Shown: positions 26,678 through 34,882 of the stretch, one piece after another | Layout: each line of letters starts with the position of its first letter | Position numbering within the stretch: the stretch's first letter is position 1 | NCBI RefSeq assembly: GCF_006439025.1 | Contig: NZ_RCYZ01000005.1 | Coordinates: forward strand, 124,001-188,000 | Reading direction: 5' to 3' | From: Hymenobacter nivis | Lineage (GTDB): Bacteria; Bacteroidota; Bacteroidia; Cytophagales; Hymenobacteraceae | DNA: 64,000 bases | Position numbers and translations under genes: made by a program | Notes under the pieces: model-generated | What the model was told of the DNA's origin: nothing | Databases searched by the model: none | Seen by the model: only the letters and a program-made list of their open reading frames with translations

Positions 26678-27757
26678 CTACTCGAACTGCAGCCGCTGGT
26701 TGAAAAAGGGCAGCAACTTTTGGTAGAGGCGGCCGTCGCGGCCCATCACGTGGTTGCCGTGGTTGCCTTCGTAAGATTCGGCCGAATGTGGCACCCCGTA
26801 GGCCGCAAGTTGGGTGCTGAGCATGCGGCACGCCACCGGAATGTGCCGGAACTGGTCCTGCTCGCCCCAGTCGAAGGCCAGGCCGCGGAGCTGGCGCAGG
26901 CTGGCCAGGTGCGTCGGCACCAGTGCGAACGGCGAGGCGGCGCCCCACTGGGCCAGCACCGCGTCGCGGTGGGCCAGGCTGTCGGCCCCGGCCGCCCACG
27001 GCAGCGCCGCCCCAAACGCGCCCCGGCCGGGCGTGGGCGAATACGCGCGGGCCTGGCCCACGAGGCGCACGGCGGTGAAGTCGTTGCCCAGCGCGGCCCG
27101 CGACGCGGACCGGCCGGCCACCGCCTGGCCCGCGGGCGCAGCCATCCACTCGGCGTGGGGCGCGGCGAAGGCGGGGCTGAGGGCGTAGGCGGCGGCGTAG
27201 GTGCCCGGGTACTGCATGGCCAGCCGCAGCGTGCCGTTGCCGCCCATGGAGTGCCCGGCCAGGCCCCGGCTCGCGGGCCGGGCCAGGGTGCGGAAGCGCT
27301 GGTCCACGAAGGCCACCAGCTCGCGGGCCGTGAAGTCGGCCCAGGGCCCGTTGGTGGCCGAGTTGGCGTAGAAGCTGCCCTGGAACAGGGTTTGCTCGTT
27401 GGGCGCCACCACGATGAGCGGGCGGATTTGCCCGGCGGCAATGGCCTGGTCGAGCAGCGCGGCCAGGCCGTCGGCGTGCATCACCAGGCTGTCGTTCCAG
27501 GCGAAGCCGTGCAGGTAGTACAGCACCGGGTAGCGGCGCGCGGCGCGCTCGTCGTAGCCCGGGGGCAGGTACACGCTCACGCGGCGGCGCGGGTTTTCGC
27601 CGCCGGGGTTGCCGCGCAGCAGCTTCGAGTCGAGGTAGGTCGTCACCACCCGGCCCGCCGCGGCCTGCGCCCGGGCCCCCAGGCTGCAGGCCAGCAGCAC
27701 CAGCGCCAGCAAGCCGCCCCGGCCAAGGCGCCGGGCACACTTTATAAGAGAATCCAT
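26678..27757 (-). CDS. Exported alpha/beta-hydrolase, CE1-like esterase
   Basis: 359 residues with a signal peptide (LLALVLLACSLGARAQ). The esterase-D/feruloyl-esterase type fold is shown by RVSVYLPPGYDERAARRYPVLYYLHG, the nucleophile elbow GHSMGGNGTLRLAMQYP (catalytic Ser), a possible Asp in DWGEQDQFR and the catalytic His in GNHGNHVMG. Such enzymes remove acyl or feruloyl groups from polysaccharides, or act on peptides or drugs. As the last gene of the minus-strand glycan locus, the likely role is deacylation of the glycan before or after import. A terminator precedes it, so it may have its own promoter. Confidence 0.82.
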   Translation of the reverse strand: MDSLIKCARRLGRGGLLALVLLACSLGARAQAAAGRVVTTYLDSKLLRGNPGGENPRRRVSVYLPPGYDERAARRYPVLYYLHGFAWNDSLVMHADGLAALLDQAIAAGQIRPLIVVAPNEQTLFQGSFYANSATNGPWADFTARELVAFVDQRFRTLARPASRGLAGHSMGGNGTLRLAMQYPGTYAAAYALSPAFAAPHAEWMAAPAGQAVAGRSASRAALGNDFTAVRLVGQARAYSPTPGRGAFGAALPWAAGADSLAHRDAVLAQWGAASPFALVPTHLASLRQLRGLAFDWGEQDQFRHIPVACRMLSTQLAAYGVPHSAESYEGNHGNHVMGRDGRLYQKLLPFFNQRLQFE

Positions 27758-27767
27758 CGGCAGCGCA

Positions 27768-27801
27768 AAAAAATAGGGCGGCCGAAGTGCTTCAGCCGCC
27801 C
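27768..27801 (-). terminator. Intrinsic terminator after the GH30 gene at 27820-29307
   Basis: On the minus strand GGGCGGCTGAAG pairs with CTTCGGCCGCCC (27776-27801, one mismatch) and is followed by TATTTTTTT. It separates the GH30 gene from the CE1-like esterase gene. Confidence 0.75.
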
Positions 27802-27819
27802 GGTGTTAACGAAGGGTTT

Positions 27820-29307
27820 TTAGTCCACCACGAACGTCATCATCGAGTGGGGCAGGCTGGTGGTGGGGGCAGCCTGGCCGTTCATCCACAGCTGGAAGTC
27901 TTGCTTTTTATCGCTGCTATTCATCACCACCACGGCTAGCTTGCCGTCGGGGTTGCGGAAGGCGGTGGTTTGCAGCCAGTCGCGGTTCGAGGAGCTGGTG
28001 ACGCGCTTGGCGCCGGGCCGCACGAACTTCGAGAAGTGGCCGATGTAGTAGTAGGCGTTGGTGTAGATGAGCTTGCCGGCCTTGGTGTCGGCAATGACGG
28101 GGGCGAAGCAGAAGTTGCCCACGTGGTTGGGGCCCCCGGTTTCGTCGAGCAGCACGTTCCAGTCCGTCCAGCCCACGGTGCCGGCGTTGAAGTCGCCAAT
28201 CATCGAGGCGCCGTAGCGCTCGCCCAGGGCCCAGTCGTTCACGCGGTCAAAGCCGAAGCTTTCCACGCAGCCCTCGGTGAAGATCAGGTTGGTGTTCGGG
28301 AAGGCCTCCTTCACGCGGCGCTCGTTGTCGAAGAGCATGGCGCTGGTGGTCCAGGTTTCGTACCAGTGGTAGCCGATGCCCCACACGTACTTGGCGGCGG
28401 CGGGGTCGTCGAGCACGGTGCTGGCGCGCTGAAACAGCAGGTCGCGGTTGTGGTCCCAGGCGATGAGCTTTTTGCCGCCCAGGCCGCCCTTGGCCAGCGT
28501 GGGCCCCAGGAAGTTCTTGATGAAGTCGCGCTCCTCCTCGGCCGTGTACAGGCACGATTCCCACTTCTGGGTGGCCATGGCCTCGTTCTGCACCGACAGG
28601 CCCCACACCGGAATACCCTGACGCTCATACTCCTTAATGAACTTGACATAGTGGTTGGCCCAGGCCTGGCGGAACTGGGGCAGCAGCTTGCCGCCGTGCA
28701 GCAGGTCGTGGTTGGTTTTCATCCAGGCCGGCGGCGTCCAGGGGCTCACGAACGTGGTGAGCTTGCCGCCCGCCGCGGCCTGGGCCTGCTTGATGAACGG
28801 GATGCGGAACTGCTCGTCGTGCTTCACGCTGAAGGTTTTCAGGGCTTCATCATTGTCGGCCACGTAGGTGTAGCTGCCGCTCGAAAAGTCGCAGCTGCCG
28901 ATGTGGGTGCGCGCCAGCGTGTAGCCGATGCCATCGGTGGGGCTGTAGTAGGCCTTCATAAACTCCTGCTGCTGGGGCTTGGGCAGCTTAAAGAAGGTTT
29001 CGGCCGAGGCATCGGTGAGGGCCCCGCCGATGCCGAGCAGCGTTTGGAAGCTGTGGTTGGGGTCCACGAACACGCACACCTGGGTTTCGAGCGGCTGCCC
29101 GGCGGGCTGGAACGCCAGCGGCGCCGCGGCGGCCGTCAGGCGCAAGTCGGTGCCCTGGGCGGTGGTGAAGGCGCGCGCCTTCCGGCCGGCGGCCGAGTAC
29201 GGCGCGCCCGGGGCCCCGGCTTTCGGCGCCGATTGGGCCGCGGCATCAGCCGTGCCCAGCGCCGCCAGCAGCAGCGCGGGGAGCAGCTTGGATAAAGAAT
29301 GGGTCAT
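27820..29307 (-). CDS. GH30 glycosidase (glucosylceramidase/beta-glucosidase-like)
   Basis: 495 residues with a signal peptide (LLPALLLAALGTADAAAQ). The GH30 pattern includes FQTLLGIGGALTDASAETF, LARTHIGSCDFSS, FVSPWTPPAWMKTN, the acid/base Glu at about 242 in GLSVQNEAM and the nucleophile Glu at about 345 in LIFTEGCVE. GH30 of this type (subfamily 1-like) cleaves beta-glucosidic bonds; together with the two closer-related GH30 genes at 33.4-36.3 kb, which look beta-1,6-glucanase-like, it may finish short oligosaccharides. It lies 46 bases downstream of the carboxylesterase gene in the same direction. Confidence 0.9.
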   Translation of the reverse strand: MTHSLSKLLPALLLAALGTADAAAQSAPKAGAPGAPYSAAGRKARAFTTAQGTDLRLTAAAAPLAFQPAGQPLETQVCVFVDPNHSFQTLLGIGGALTDASAETFFKLPKPQQQEFMKAYYSPTDGIGYTLARTHIGSCDFSSGSYTYVADNDEALKTFSVKHDEQFRIPFIKQAQAAAGGKLTTFVSPWTPPAWMKTNHDLLHGGKLLPQFRQAWANHYVKFIKEYERQGIPVWGLSVQNEAMATQKWESCLYTAEEERDFIKNFLGPTLAKGGLGGKKLIAWDHNRDLLFQRASTVLDDPAAAKYVWGIGYHWYETWTTSAMLFDNERRVKEAFPNTNLIFTEGCVESFGFDRVNDWALGERYGASMIGDFNAGTVGWTDWNVLLDETGGPNHVGNFCFAPVIADTKAGKLIYTNAYYYIGHFSKFVRPGAKRVTSSSNRDWLQTTAFRNPDGKLAVVVMNSSDKKQDFQLWMNGQAAPTTSLPHSMMTFVVD

Positions 29308-29353
29308 GAACGCAAACAGAACGCAGTAATTAAGGAAGATGAAAAGCTGATTA

Positions 29354-30877
29354 TCAGAGCCGGAAGGCCTGGGTGGGAAAGGCCGCGTCTTCGTAGGGCG
29401 CGGGCAGCGGCCGGGCGCGGCTCACCGAATCGAACACCATGGACTGGCGCTGGGCCGGGCGGTAGGCGGGCCACGCCGCCCCCGGCGTGCCGGTGGCGAT
29501 GAAGGCCACCCAGCGCTGGTGCATTTGGGCGGCCAGGGCGCGGGCGGTGGCGCTTTTGGCCGCCACGGGGCCCAGCGCGTTCCAGGCGTAGCCCAGCTCC
29601 TGGGCGTGCGCCGGGCCGGCCCCCCCGGGCGTTTGGTAATCGAAGCGGTAGAGCCAGGTGGGCTGACCAGCGTTAGCCAGGGCCCCGGCCAGCCGGTAGG
29701 TGGCCAGGCGGTAGAGGTAGTCGGTGTTGTTGCGCAGCCAGGGCTGGTCGGCGGGCGCAGCGGCGCGGCGGCGCTCGTAGGCCTGCCACACCTGCGTACC
29801 GTTGGCGCCGAAGAGCGTGGTGAGCACCTCGGCATTCGGTTCTTTCAGCGTCGGCCAGAAGCCCATGAACAGGGCCGCCTCGTCGCGGTTGGTGCCCACC
29901 AGGGCTCTGAGCGGGGCGTGGCCGGGCCGGGTGAGGTAGATCAGCGGCGCCTCAGGAATGGTAGCGCCATCCAGCACGGGACCGAAGAGTTGCAGGCCCG
30001 CGGGGCCCGCCGCAATCTTCTCCTGGGCCCGGATAATGTCGGCCGTGGGTAGCGTCAGGAGCTGGGCGGCTTGGTCGGGGCGCAGGCCCAGGGCCCCCAG
30101 CAGGCGCAGGGCCACGGCGGCGGCCGTGGTGGTGTCGCGCACGGCTTGCACCCCGCCGCTTTCCAGCACCACTTGCTGGAACAGGCCCCGGGCGGCCGGC
30201 GTGGCCATCACGGCCCCCACCAGCTTGGCCCCCGCCGATTCGCCCATGACGGTGACGCGCCCCGCATCGCCGCCGAAGGCCGCGATGTTATAGTGCACCC
30301 AGCGCAGGGCCGCCACCGCGTCGAGCACGCCGGCGTTGCCCGATTGCCGGTAGGCGGGCCCCAGCCACTGGCTCAGCTGCAAGAAGCCCAGGCTGCCGAG
30401 CCGGTAGTTGATGCTGACCGCCACGATGCTGTCGCGCCGGGCAAAATTACCACCGTCAAAGTCGCTGCCGGCGCCGCCCGTGAAGGCGCCGCCGTGCACC
30501 CACACCACCACCGGCTTGGCCCGCCGCGCCCGCACCGAGGGCGTCCACACGTTCAGGGTCAGGCAATTGTCTTCACCCTGGGGCCCCGCGGTGCCGCCCT
30601 GCGGGGCCCGGGGTCCAAAGGCCGTGGCCGGACGCACATCAGCCCACGGCGCCAGCGGCCGGGGTGGCAAAAACCGCCCCGCGCCCACCGGCGCCGCCGC
30701 GTAGGCCACGCCTTTAAATACCACCAGGCCATCGGCCGCGCGGGTGCCTTGCAGGCGGCCGGCGCGGGTTTGGCACACGGGCCCGGGGCCCGTCGCGGCG
30801 GGCTGGGCCCGGGCCGCGAGCGGAGTAAGCAGTGGCCAGCAGGCCAGCAAAGCGCAAGTTTTTAACCACCGAAGCAT
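29354..30877 (-). CDS. Exported type B carboxylesterase
   Basis: 507 residues with a signal peptide (MLRWLKTCALLACWPLLTPLAARAQ). Family features: QTRAGRLQGTRAADGLVVFKG near the start, EDNCLTLNVWTP, VVWVHGGAFTGGAG oxyanion hole, VTVMGESAGAKLVG with the catalytic Ser, and a late YAWNALGP-type region where the acidic and His residues would lie. These enzymes hydrolyse carboxylic esters; in a glycan locus the target may be an acyl or aromatic ester on the polysaccharide. A REP-like repeat separates it from the GH5 gene upstream, so co-transcription with the rest of the locus is uncertain. Confidence 0.87.
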   Translation of the reverse strand: MLRWLKTCALLACWPLLTPLAARAQPAATGPGPVCQTRAGRLQGTRAADGLVVFKGVAYAAAPVGAGRFLPPRPLAPWADVRPATAFGPRAPQGGTAGPQGEDNCLTLNVWTPSVRARRAKPVVVWVHGGAFTGGAGSDFDGGNFARRDSIVAVSINYRLGSLGFLQLSQWLGPAYRQSGNAGVLDAVAALRWVHYNIAAFGGDAGRVTVMGESAGAKLVGAVMATPAARGLFQQVVLESGGVQAVRDTTTAAAVALRLLGALGLRPDQAAQLLTLPTADIIRAQEKIAAGPAGLQLFGPVLDGATIPEAPLIYLTRPGHAPLRALVGTNRDEAALFMGFWPTLKEPNAEVLTTLFGANGTQVWQAYERRRAAAPADQPWLRNNTDYLYRLATYRLAGALANAGQPTWLYRFDYQTPGGAGPAHAQELGYAWNALGPVAAKSATARALAAQMHQRWVAFIATGTPGAAWPAYRPAQRQSMVFDSVSRARPLPAPYEDAAFPTQAFRL

Positions 30878-30919
30878 AAGAGGAACAATTGGTTGAGCCG
30901 CAAAGTAGGCTCGTATGCC

Positions 30920-31002
30920 GTAGTGCGGACTTTGTAGTCCACGTCGCCGCCCGGTAATCGGCAGGACGAAGCGAGCGCCGCGGACTACAAAGTCCGCGCT
31001 AC
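30920..31002. repeat. REP-like palindromic repeat, copy C
   Basis: The ends GTAGTGCGGACTTTGTAGTC and the complement GACTACAAAGTCCGCGCTAC enclose GGTAATCGGCAGGACGAAGC. This copy is shorter (83 bases) and one arm has changed. It lies directly after the GH5 stop and before the carboxylesterase start. Confidence 0.88.
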
Positions 31003-31004
31003 GG

Positions 31005-33131
31005 TTATTGCTTGCTGATTTTGAGTTCGGAGCTGAAGGTGGCGCCGGACAAGCGCACCAGGTACAGGCCGGTGCGCAGGGCCGAGAGGTCCACGGTGTT
31101 TTGCTCGCCGGTGTTGCCGAAGGTGCGGGCCAGCACCTGGCGGCCGGTCAGGTCCACCACGCTCAGGGTGTGGGCCTGGCCGCCCACCGGCAGCTGGTAG
31201 GTGAGGGCGTTCAGCACGGGGTTGGGGTAGTAGCTGCCGGGCGCGGCGGGTGCGGGGGCCCCGCTGGCCTGGCTGCCGCGCTGGGCCGCGCCCTGGTCGC
31301 TGAAATACCAGCGCTGGTTGTTGCCGCCGCCGTAGGCCCACTGCTGCACGGCGGCGCCGTCGGCGGTGGAATTGTCCTGCACGTCCAGGGCCTTGCCGCT
31401 GAACTTGTTGAGGATGCGGTAGGTGCCGTCGCCGTTGCTGAGAATCTGCCAGTACTGGCTGTCCTGGCTCAGCCAGTCGTACTGGTTGATCAGGGCCCCG
31501 TCGGCGGTGGAGAGGCCGGCCACGTCGAGCGACTTGTTGCTGTTCAGGTTCACGAGGCGCACGTAGCCGGCGCCCGCGTCCACGAGCTTGAACTTCTGGT
31601 TGGCCGCGCTCACCCAGTTCCACTGCTGCACGCGGGCGCCGTTGGCCTGCGAGCTGGCCGACACCTCCAGGGCCTTACCGCCGTTTTTGGAGCTGATTTC
31701 GTAGATGCGGCCCAGCGGGGGCCCCGCGTAGCCGGTGCTACCGCCGCCGGTGGTGCCGTTGTAGTTGCCGCCGCCGGGGTAGTTCACGATGCCGTTCTGG
31801 TTGGGCGACACAGCGCCTACGGTGCTGTTGGGCACGCAGTTGGCAAACTGGATATTGGTCAGCACCTGGTTCAGGCCGCTGAGGCCGTCCACGATGTAGG
31901 GCGGGTTCACGCGCACGAAGGCGGCAATGTTCTGGCTATCGAAGCGCTTGTACGTCCAGTGGCACCAGCCGATGCCCACCGAGTTCAGGGCCTTGGCCGC
32001 GTCGCGCATCCAGGCGTCGGAGTTTTCGCCGGTTTCGCCCACCCAAATCGGCACGTCGTTGTCGATGCGGAACTGCTTCATCGTGCCGATGAAGCGCAGG
32101 CTGTTGGGCCCCCCGCCGGTCGAGTTCACGCCGTTGTCCAGCTCGTAGCCCGTGCCGCTGTAGCGGTGCGAGTTGTACACCAGGTTGGCCGTGTTGGTGA
32201 AGGTGCGCTTCTCCATGTAGTTGTAGTCGTTGCCGAAGCCGTTGCCTTCCAGCAGCAGCAAGTGGTTGTCGCCCTGGGCGCGCACCGCGCTGATGAGCCG
32301 CTGGAGCAGGTCGTGCAGCTGCGGGTTGGTGGGCACCGGGGCCCCATCCTTCTGGTTGGGCTCGTTGATGAGGTCGTACATGGCCACGCGGGCGTCGCTC
32401 TTGTAGCGCCGCGCAATGGTTTCCCACAGCCGCACCGTAATGTCCTGGTACACCGGGCGCGTCCACAGGTCGTAGCCCTGGATGGCGTCGGCAATGTTGA
32501 AGTCGTTGCCCTGGGCCCCGGGGGCGGCGTGCAGGTCCAGCACCACGTATATGTTGTTGGCGGCGCACCAGCTCAGCACGTTGTCAATCATGCGGTAGGC
32601 CTCCATGTTGTTGGGGTCCACAAACAGCTGGTTGCCGTTGTACCAGCTCGTAAGCGAGCTGACGTACGACGTGTACGGGGTGGTGCCGCGCAGCACCGCG
32701 TTGCGCACCGCCCGCTGGCTGGGCGTCAGAAACAGGTCGTAGTGCAGCGGCAGGCGCACGCAGTTGAAGCCCTGGCGGGCAATGTAGTCGATGTCGGCCT
32801 TGGTAATGAAGTTGTTGCGGTAGTTCTGGTAGAAGGTTTCCACCGCCGCGTCGCTCATGCCGGCGTTGTAGAGCGTTTTCTTCACCGTGCCCTGCGTCTG
32901 CTTGCCGTTGATGCCCGCCCAGTTGGGCTTGATGATGTAGCCCTCCTGCACGGCCCAGCCGCCCAGGTTCATGCCGTTCAGGAGCACTTCCTGGTTGCTG
33001 GCGTTCAGGATTTTGGGCCCCGTGGCGTGCAAAAAGCTCTGGGCCGCGGCCCGGTGGGCCAGGCCCCCGAAGGCCAAGAGCAGCGCCAACAGGCCCTGCG
33101 CGAACGAACGAAAAACAGTAGCGGTACGCAT
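31005..33131 (-). CDS. Secreted GH5 glycosidase with ricin-type lectin domain and T9SS signal
   Basis: 708 residues from the ATG at 33131; the signal peptide FAQGLLALLLAFGGLAHRAAAQ supports this start. Residues 32-430 form a GH5 barrel with GFNCVRLPLHYD, acid/base Glu257 in MYDLINEPNQ and nucleophile Glu366 in IWVGETGEN; the N-terminal LLNGMNLGGWAVQEGY is like exo-beta-1,3-glucanase-type GH5 enzymes. A Gly/Asn/Thr-rich linker (about 440-470) leads to a ricin B-type beta-trefoil (about 474-612) with three QW repeats such as VQQWNWVSAANQKFKL and INQYDWLSQDSQYWQI. The last part (about 635-708, SYYPNPVLNALTYQL..GLYLVRLSG) is a T9SS sorting signal. The protein should act on polysaccharide at the surface or outside the cell. 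Confidence 0.9.
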   Translation of the reverse strand: MRTATVFRSFAQGLLALLLAFGGLAHRAAAQSFLHATGPKILNASNQEVLLNGMNLGGWAVQEGYIIKPNWAGINGKQTQGTVKKTLYNAGMSDAAVETFYQNYRNNFITKADIDYIARQGFNCVRLPLHYDLFLTPSQRAVRNAVLRGTTPYTSYVSSLTSWYNGNQLFVDPNNMEAYRMIDNVLSWCAANNIYVVLDLHAAPGAQGNDFNIADAIQGYDLWTRPVYQDITVRLWETIARRYKSDARVAMYDLINEPNQKDGAPVPTNPQLHDLLQRLISAVRAQGDNHLLLLEGNGFGNDYNYMEKRTFTNTANLVYNSHRYSGTGYELDNGVNSTGGGPNSLRFIGTMKQFRIDNDVPIWVGETGENSDAWMRDAAKALNSVGIGWCHWTYKRFDSQNIAAFVRVNPPYIVDGLSGLNQVLTNIQFANCVPNSTVGAVSPNQNGIVNYPGGGNYNGTTGGGSTGYAGPPLGRIYEISSKNGGKALEVSASSQANGARVQQWNWVSAANQKFKLVDAGAGYVRLVNLNSNKSLDVAGLSTADGALINQYDWLSQDSQYWQILSNGDGTYRILNKFSGKALDVQDNSTADGAAVQQWAYGGGNNQRWYFSDQGAAQRGSQASGAPAPAAPGSYYPNPVLNALTYQLPVGGQAHTLSVVDLTGRQVLARTFGNTGEQNTVDLSALRTGLYLVRLSGATFSSELKISKQ

Positions 33132-33181
33132 AAGTGGGTGGGATTTGGGAAAGGGAGTGGACGAAAACCCGGCAGCAACTC

Positions 33182-33358
33182 CCCGCCCCCGCCGCCGGGC
33201 AAACCGGCGGGGGCGGGCAACGCATCGGGGGCCCCAGGGGCCCAAAAACTACGCGGGTACTTGGAGTAGGGTAATGTACCACCAAGCTGCGCTTGGGCCT
33301 TGCCCTGGGCGCCCCAGGACCGCGCAGGCCAGGGCCCGGCGGGGCCACCGCAGCTTGG
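33182..33358. repeat. Two strong inverted repeats between the GH5 and GH30 genes
   Basis: CCCGCCCCCGCCG and CGGCGGGGGCGGG form a hairpin at 33182-33218 in the GH5 leader. A larger structure at 33282-33358 has arms CCAAGCTGCG and CGCAGCTTGG with nested CCCTGGG/CCCAGG-type pairs and starts 12 bases after the GH30 stop. They could slow polymerase or protect the upstream mRNA. They are not copies of the REP-like family. Confidence 0.6.
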
Positions 33359-33370
33359 CGGCACACGGCG

Positions 33371-34840
33371 CTACCAGACGTAAGTCGCCACGGCGCCGCC
33401 GGCCAGCGAGGTGGCCAGCACCTTGCCTTTGTACTGGATGTTGAAGGCTTGCAGGGCGCTGCCGGTATTCAGCACGATGAGGGCGCGCTTGCCGTTGGGC
33501 GTTTTGAAGGCCACGTTCTGCAGGTTGCCGGGGACGTTGGTGTCCACGCGCACCGAGCCGGGGCGCACGAATTTGCTGGCGTGGGCGATGATGTAGTACG
33601 AAGGGTTGCGCACGAGCGCGGCGCCGCCCACCGTCACGGCCGGCAGGCAGGTGCTGCAGCCGCCGTTGGTGTGGGGCCCGTTGAAGGCGTCGGCGGCCAG
33701 GTTCCACTCCAGCACGTTGCGGCTCCAGTTGCGGGTGGCCCCGATGACGAGGTTGTTCACGGCCCAGGCCAGGTCGGCGGGGAAGTTGCCGGGCGCGTTC
33801 ACGTACTGCTCGGTGAAGTAGATATTCTTGGCCGGAAAGGCGTTGTGCACCGTGCTCAGGGCGTCAATCGTGCCGCCGTAGAGGTGAAACGCCGAGCCGT
33901 CCACGTAGGGCCGGGCCCCGGCGTCGTTCAGCACCGCGATGGGGTAGTCGGGCCGGTCGGCATTGTGGTCGTAGCAGATGATTTTGGTACTCAGGCCCGC
34001 CGCGGCGAAGGCCGGACCCACGCTGTTCTTGATGAACGCGGCCTGCTCGGCGGCCTGCATCACCATGCTCGGGTTGTTGTAGGGGTTCAGCGGCTCGTTT
34101 TGCAGCGTCACCGCGTCGATGGCGATGCCCTGGGCCTGCATGGCCTGCACGTACTTCACGAAGTACTTGGCGTAGGCGTCGTAGTACTCGGGCTTGAGGC
34201 TGCCGTTGATGGGGCTGTTGTTGTCCTTCATCCACGAGGGCGCCGTCCAGGGCGAGCCCATGATTTTGATGGCCGGGTTGATGGCCAGAATCTCCTTCAG
34301 CACCGGCACCAAGTCGGTTTGGTCGGGCCCCAGGCTAAACTTATCCATGTTCACGTCGGTCTGCCCGCCGGGCAAATCGTCGTAGGTAAACACCTGGCTG
34401 CTCAGGTCCGAGGCGCCGATACTCACGCGCAAGTAGCTCACGCCCAACCACGTGCTGTCGGTGGCAAACAGCTCCTTCAGCAGCGCCGCCCGCGCCGGGG
34501 CCCCCAGTTGGTGGATGAGCTGGGCGCTGCCCCCGGTGAGGGTGTAGCCGAAGCCGTCGATGCCCTGGTAGGTTTTGGTGGTGTCCACGGCAATCACCGG
34601 GTCGAAGTTGCCGGCCACCGGGGCCCCAAAGTTCAGCGGCAGCCGCACCCGCTGGAACAGGGCCGACTTGTCGGGCGTCGTCAGCCACAGGGCCACCTGC
34701 GAGGCCACGGCCGGCGTGGTGGTGGGCGGCGTGGGGGTGGGCGCCGGCGCGGGCGCGTCGTCGCCCTTTTTCTGGCACCCAGCCGCGAGCAGCAGCACCA
34801 GGCCACCGGCCAGCAAGGGGGTTTTAAACAGCTGAAACAT
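33371..34840 (-). CDS. GH30 glucanase lipoprotein (beta-1,6-glucanase-like)
   Basis: 489 residues; a lipoprotein signal (LAGGLVLLLAAGC, anchor Cys22) is followed by a Pro/Thr-rich linker (29-45). The GH30 fold shows YQGIDGFGYTLTGGSAQL, YLRVSIGASDLSS, KIMGSPWTAPSWMKDN, acid/base Glu249 in VTLQNEPLNP and nucleophile Glu344 in IYFTEQYVNAP, plus the side beta-domain with SKFVRPGSVRV. The closest functional match I recognise is the endo-beta-1,6-glucanase group. The lipid anchor suggests the cell surface. Its paralogue lies 42 bases upstream; hairpins separate it from GH5 downstream. Confidence 0.9.
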   Translation of the reverse strand: MFQLFKTPLLAGGLVLLLAAGCQKKGDDAPAPAPTPTPPTTTPAVASQVALWLTTPDKSALFQRVRLPLNFGAPVAGNFDPVIAVDTTKTYQGIDGFGYTLTGGSAQLIHQLGAPARAALLKELFATDSTWLGVSYLRVSIGASDLSSQVFTYDDLPGGQTDVNMDKFSLGPDQTDLVPVLKEILAINPAIKIMGSPWTAPSWMKDNNSPINGSLKPEYYDAYAKYFVKYVQAMQAQGIAIDAVTLQNEPLNPYNNPSMVMQAAEQAAFIKNSVGPAFAAAGLSTKIICYDHNADRPDYPIAVLNDAGARPYVDGSAFHLYGGTIDALSTVHNAFPAKNIYFTEQYVNAPGNFPADLAWAVNNLVIGATRNWSRNVLEWNLAADAFNGPHTNGGCSTCLPAVTVGGAALVRNPSYYIIAHASKFVRPGSVRVDTNVPGNLQNVAFKTPNGKRALIVLNTGSALQAFNIQYKGKVLATSLAGGAVATYVW

Positions 34841-34882
34841 ACAGGGTAGCGGGAAGGAGAAGGATGAAAAAGCGCCGGGGGC

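Noticed and set aside
31008..33269. A 753-codon open frame on the plus strand opposite the GH5 gene
   Set aside because: It is the antisense shadow of a gene with clear GH5, ricin and T9SS domains. High GC content removes stop codons from other frames, and the translation is low-complexity Val/Ala/Gly/His.
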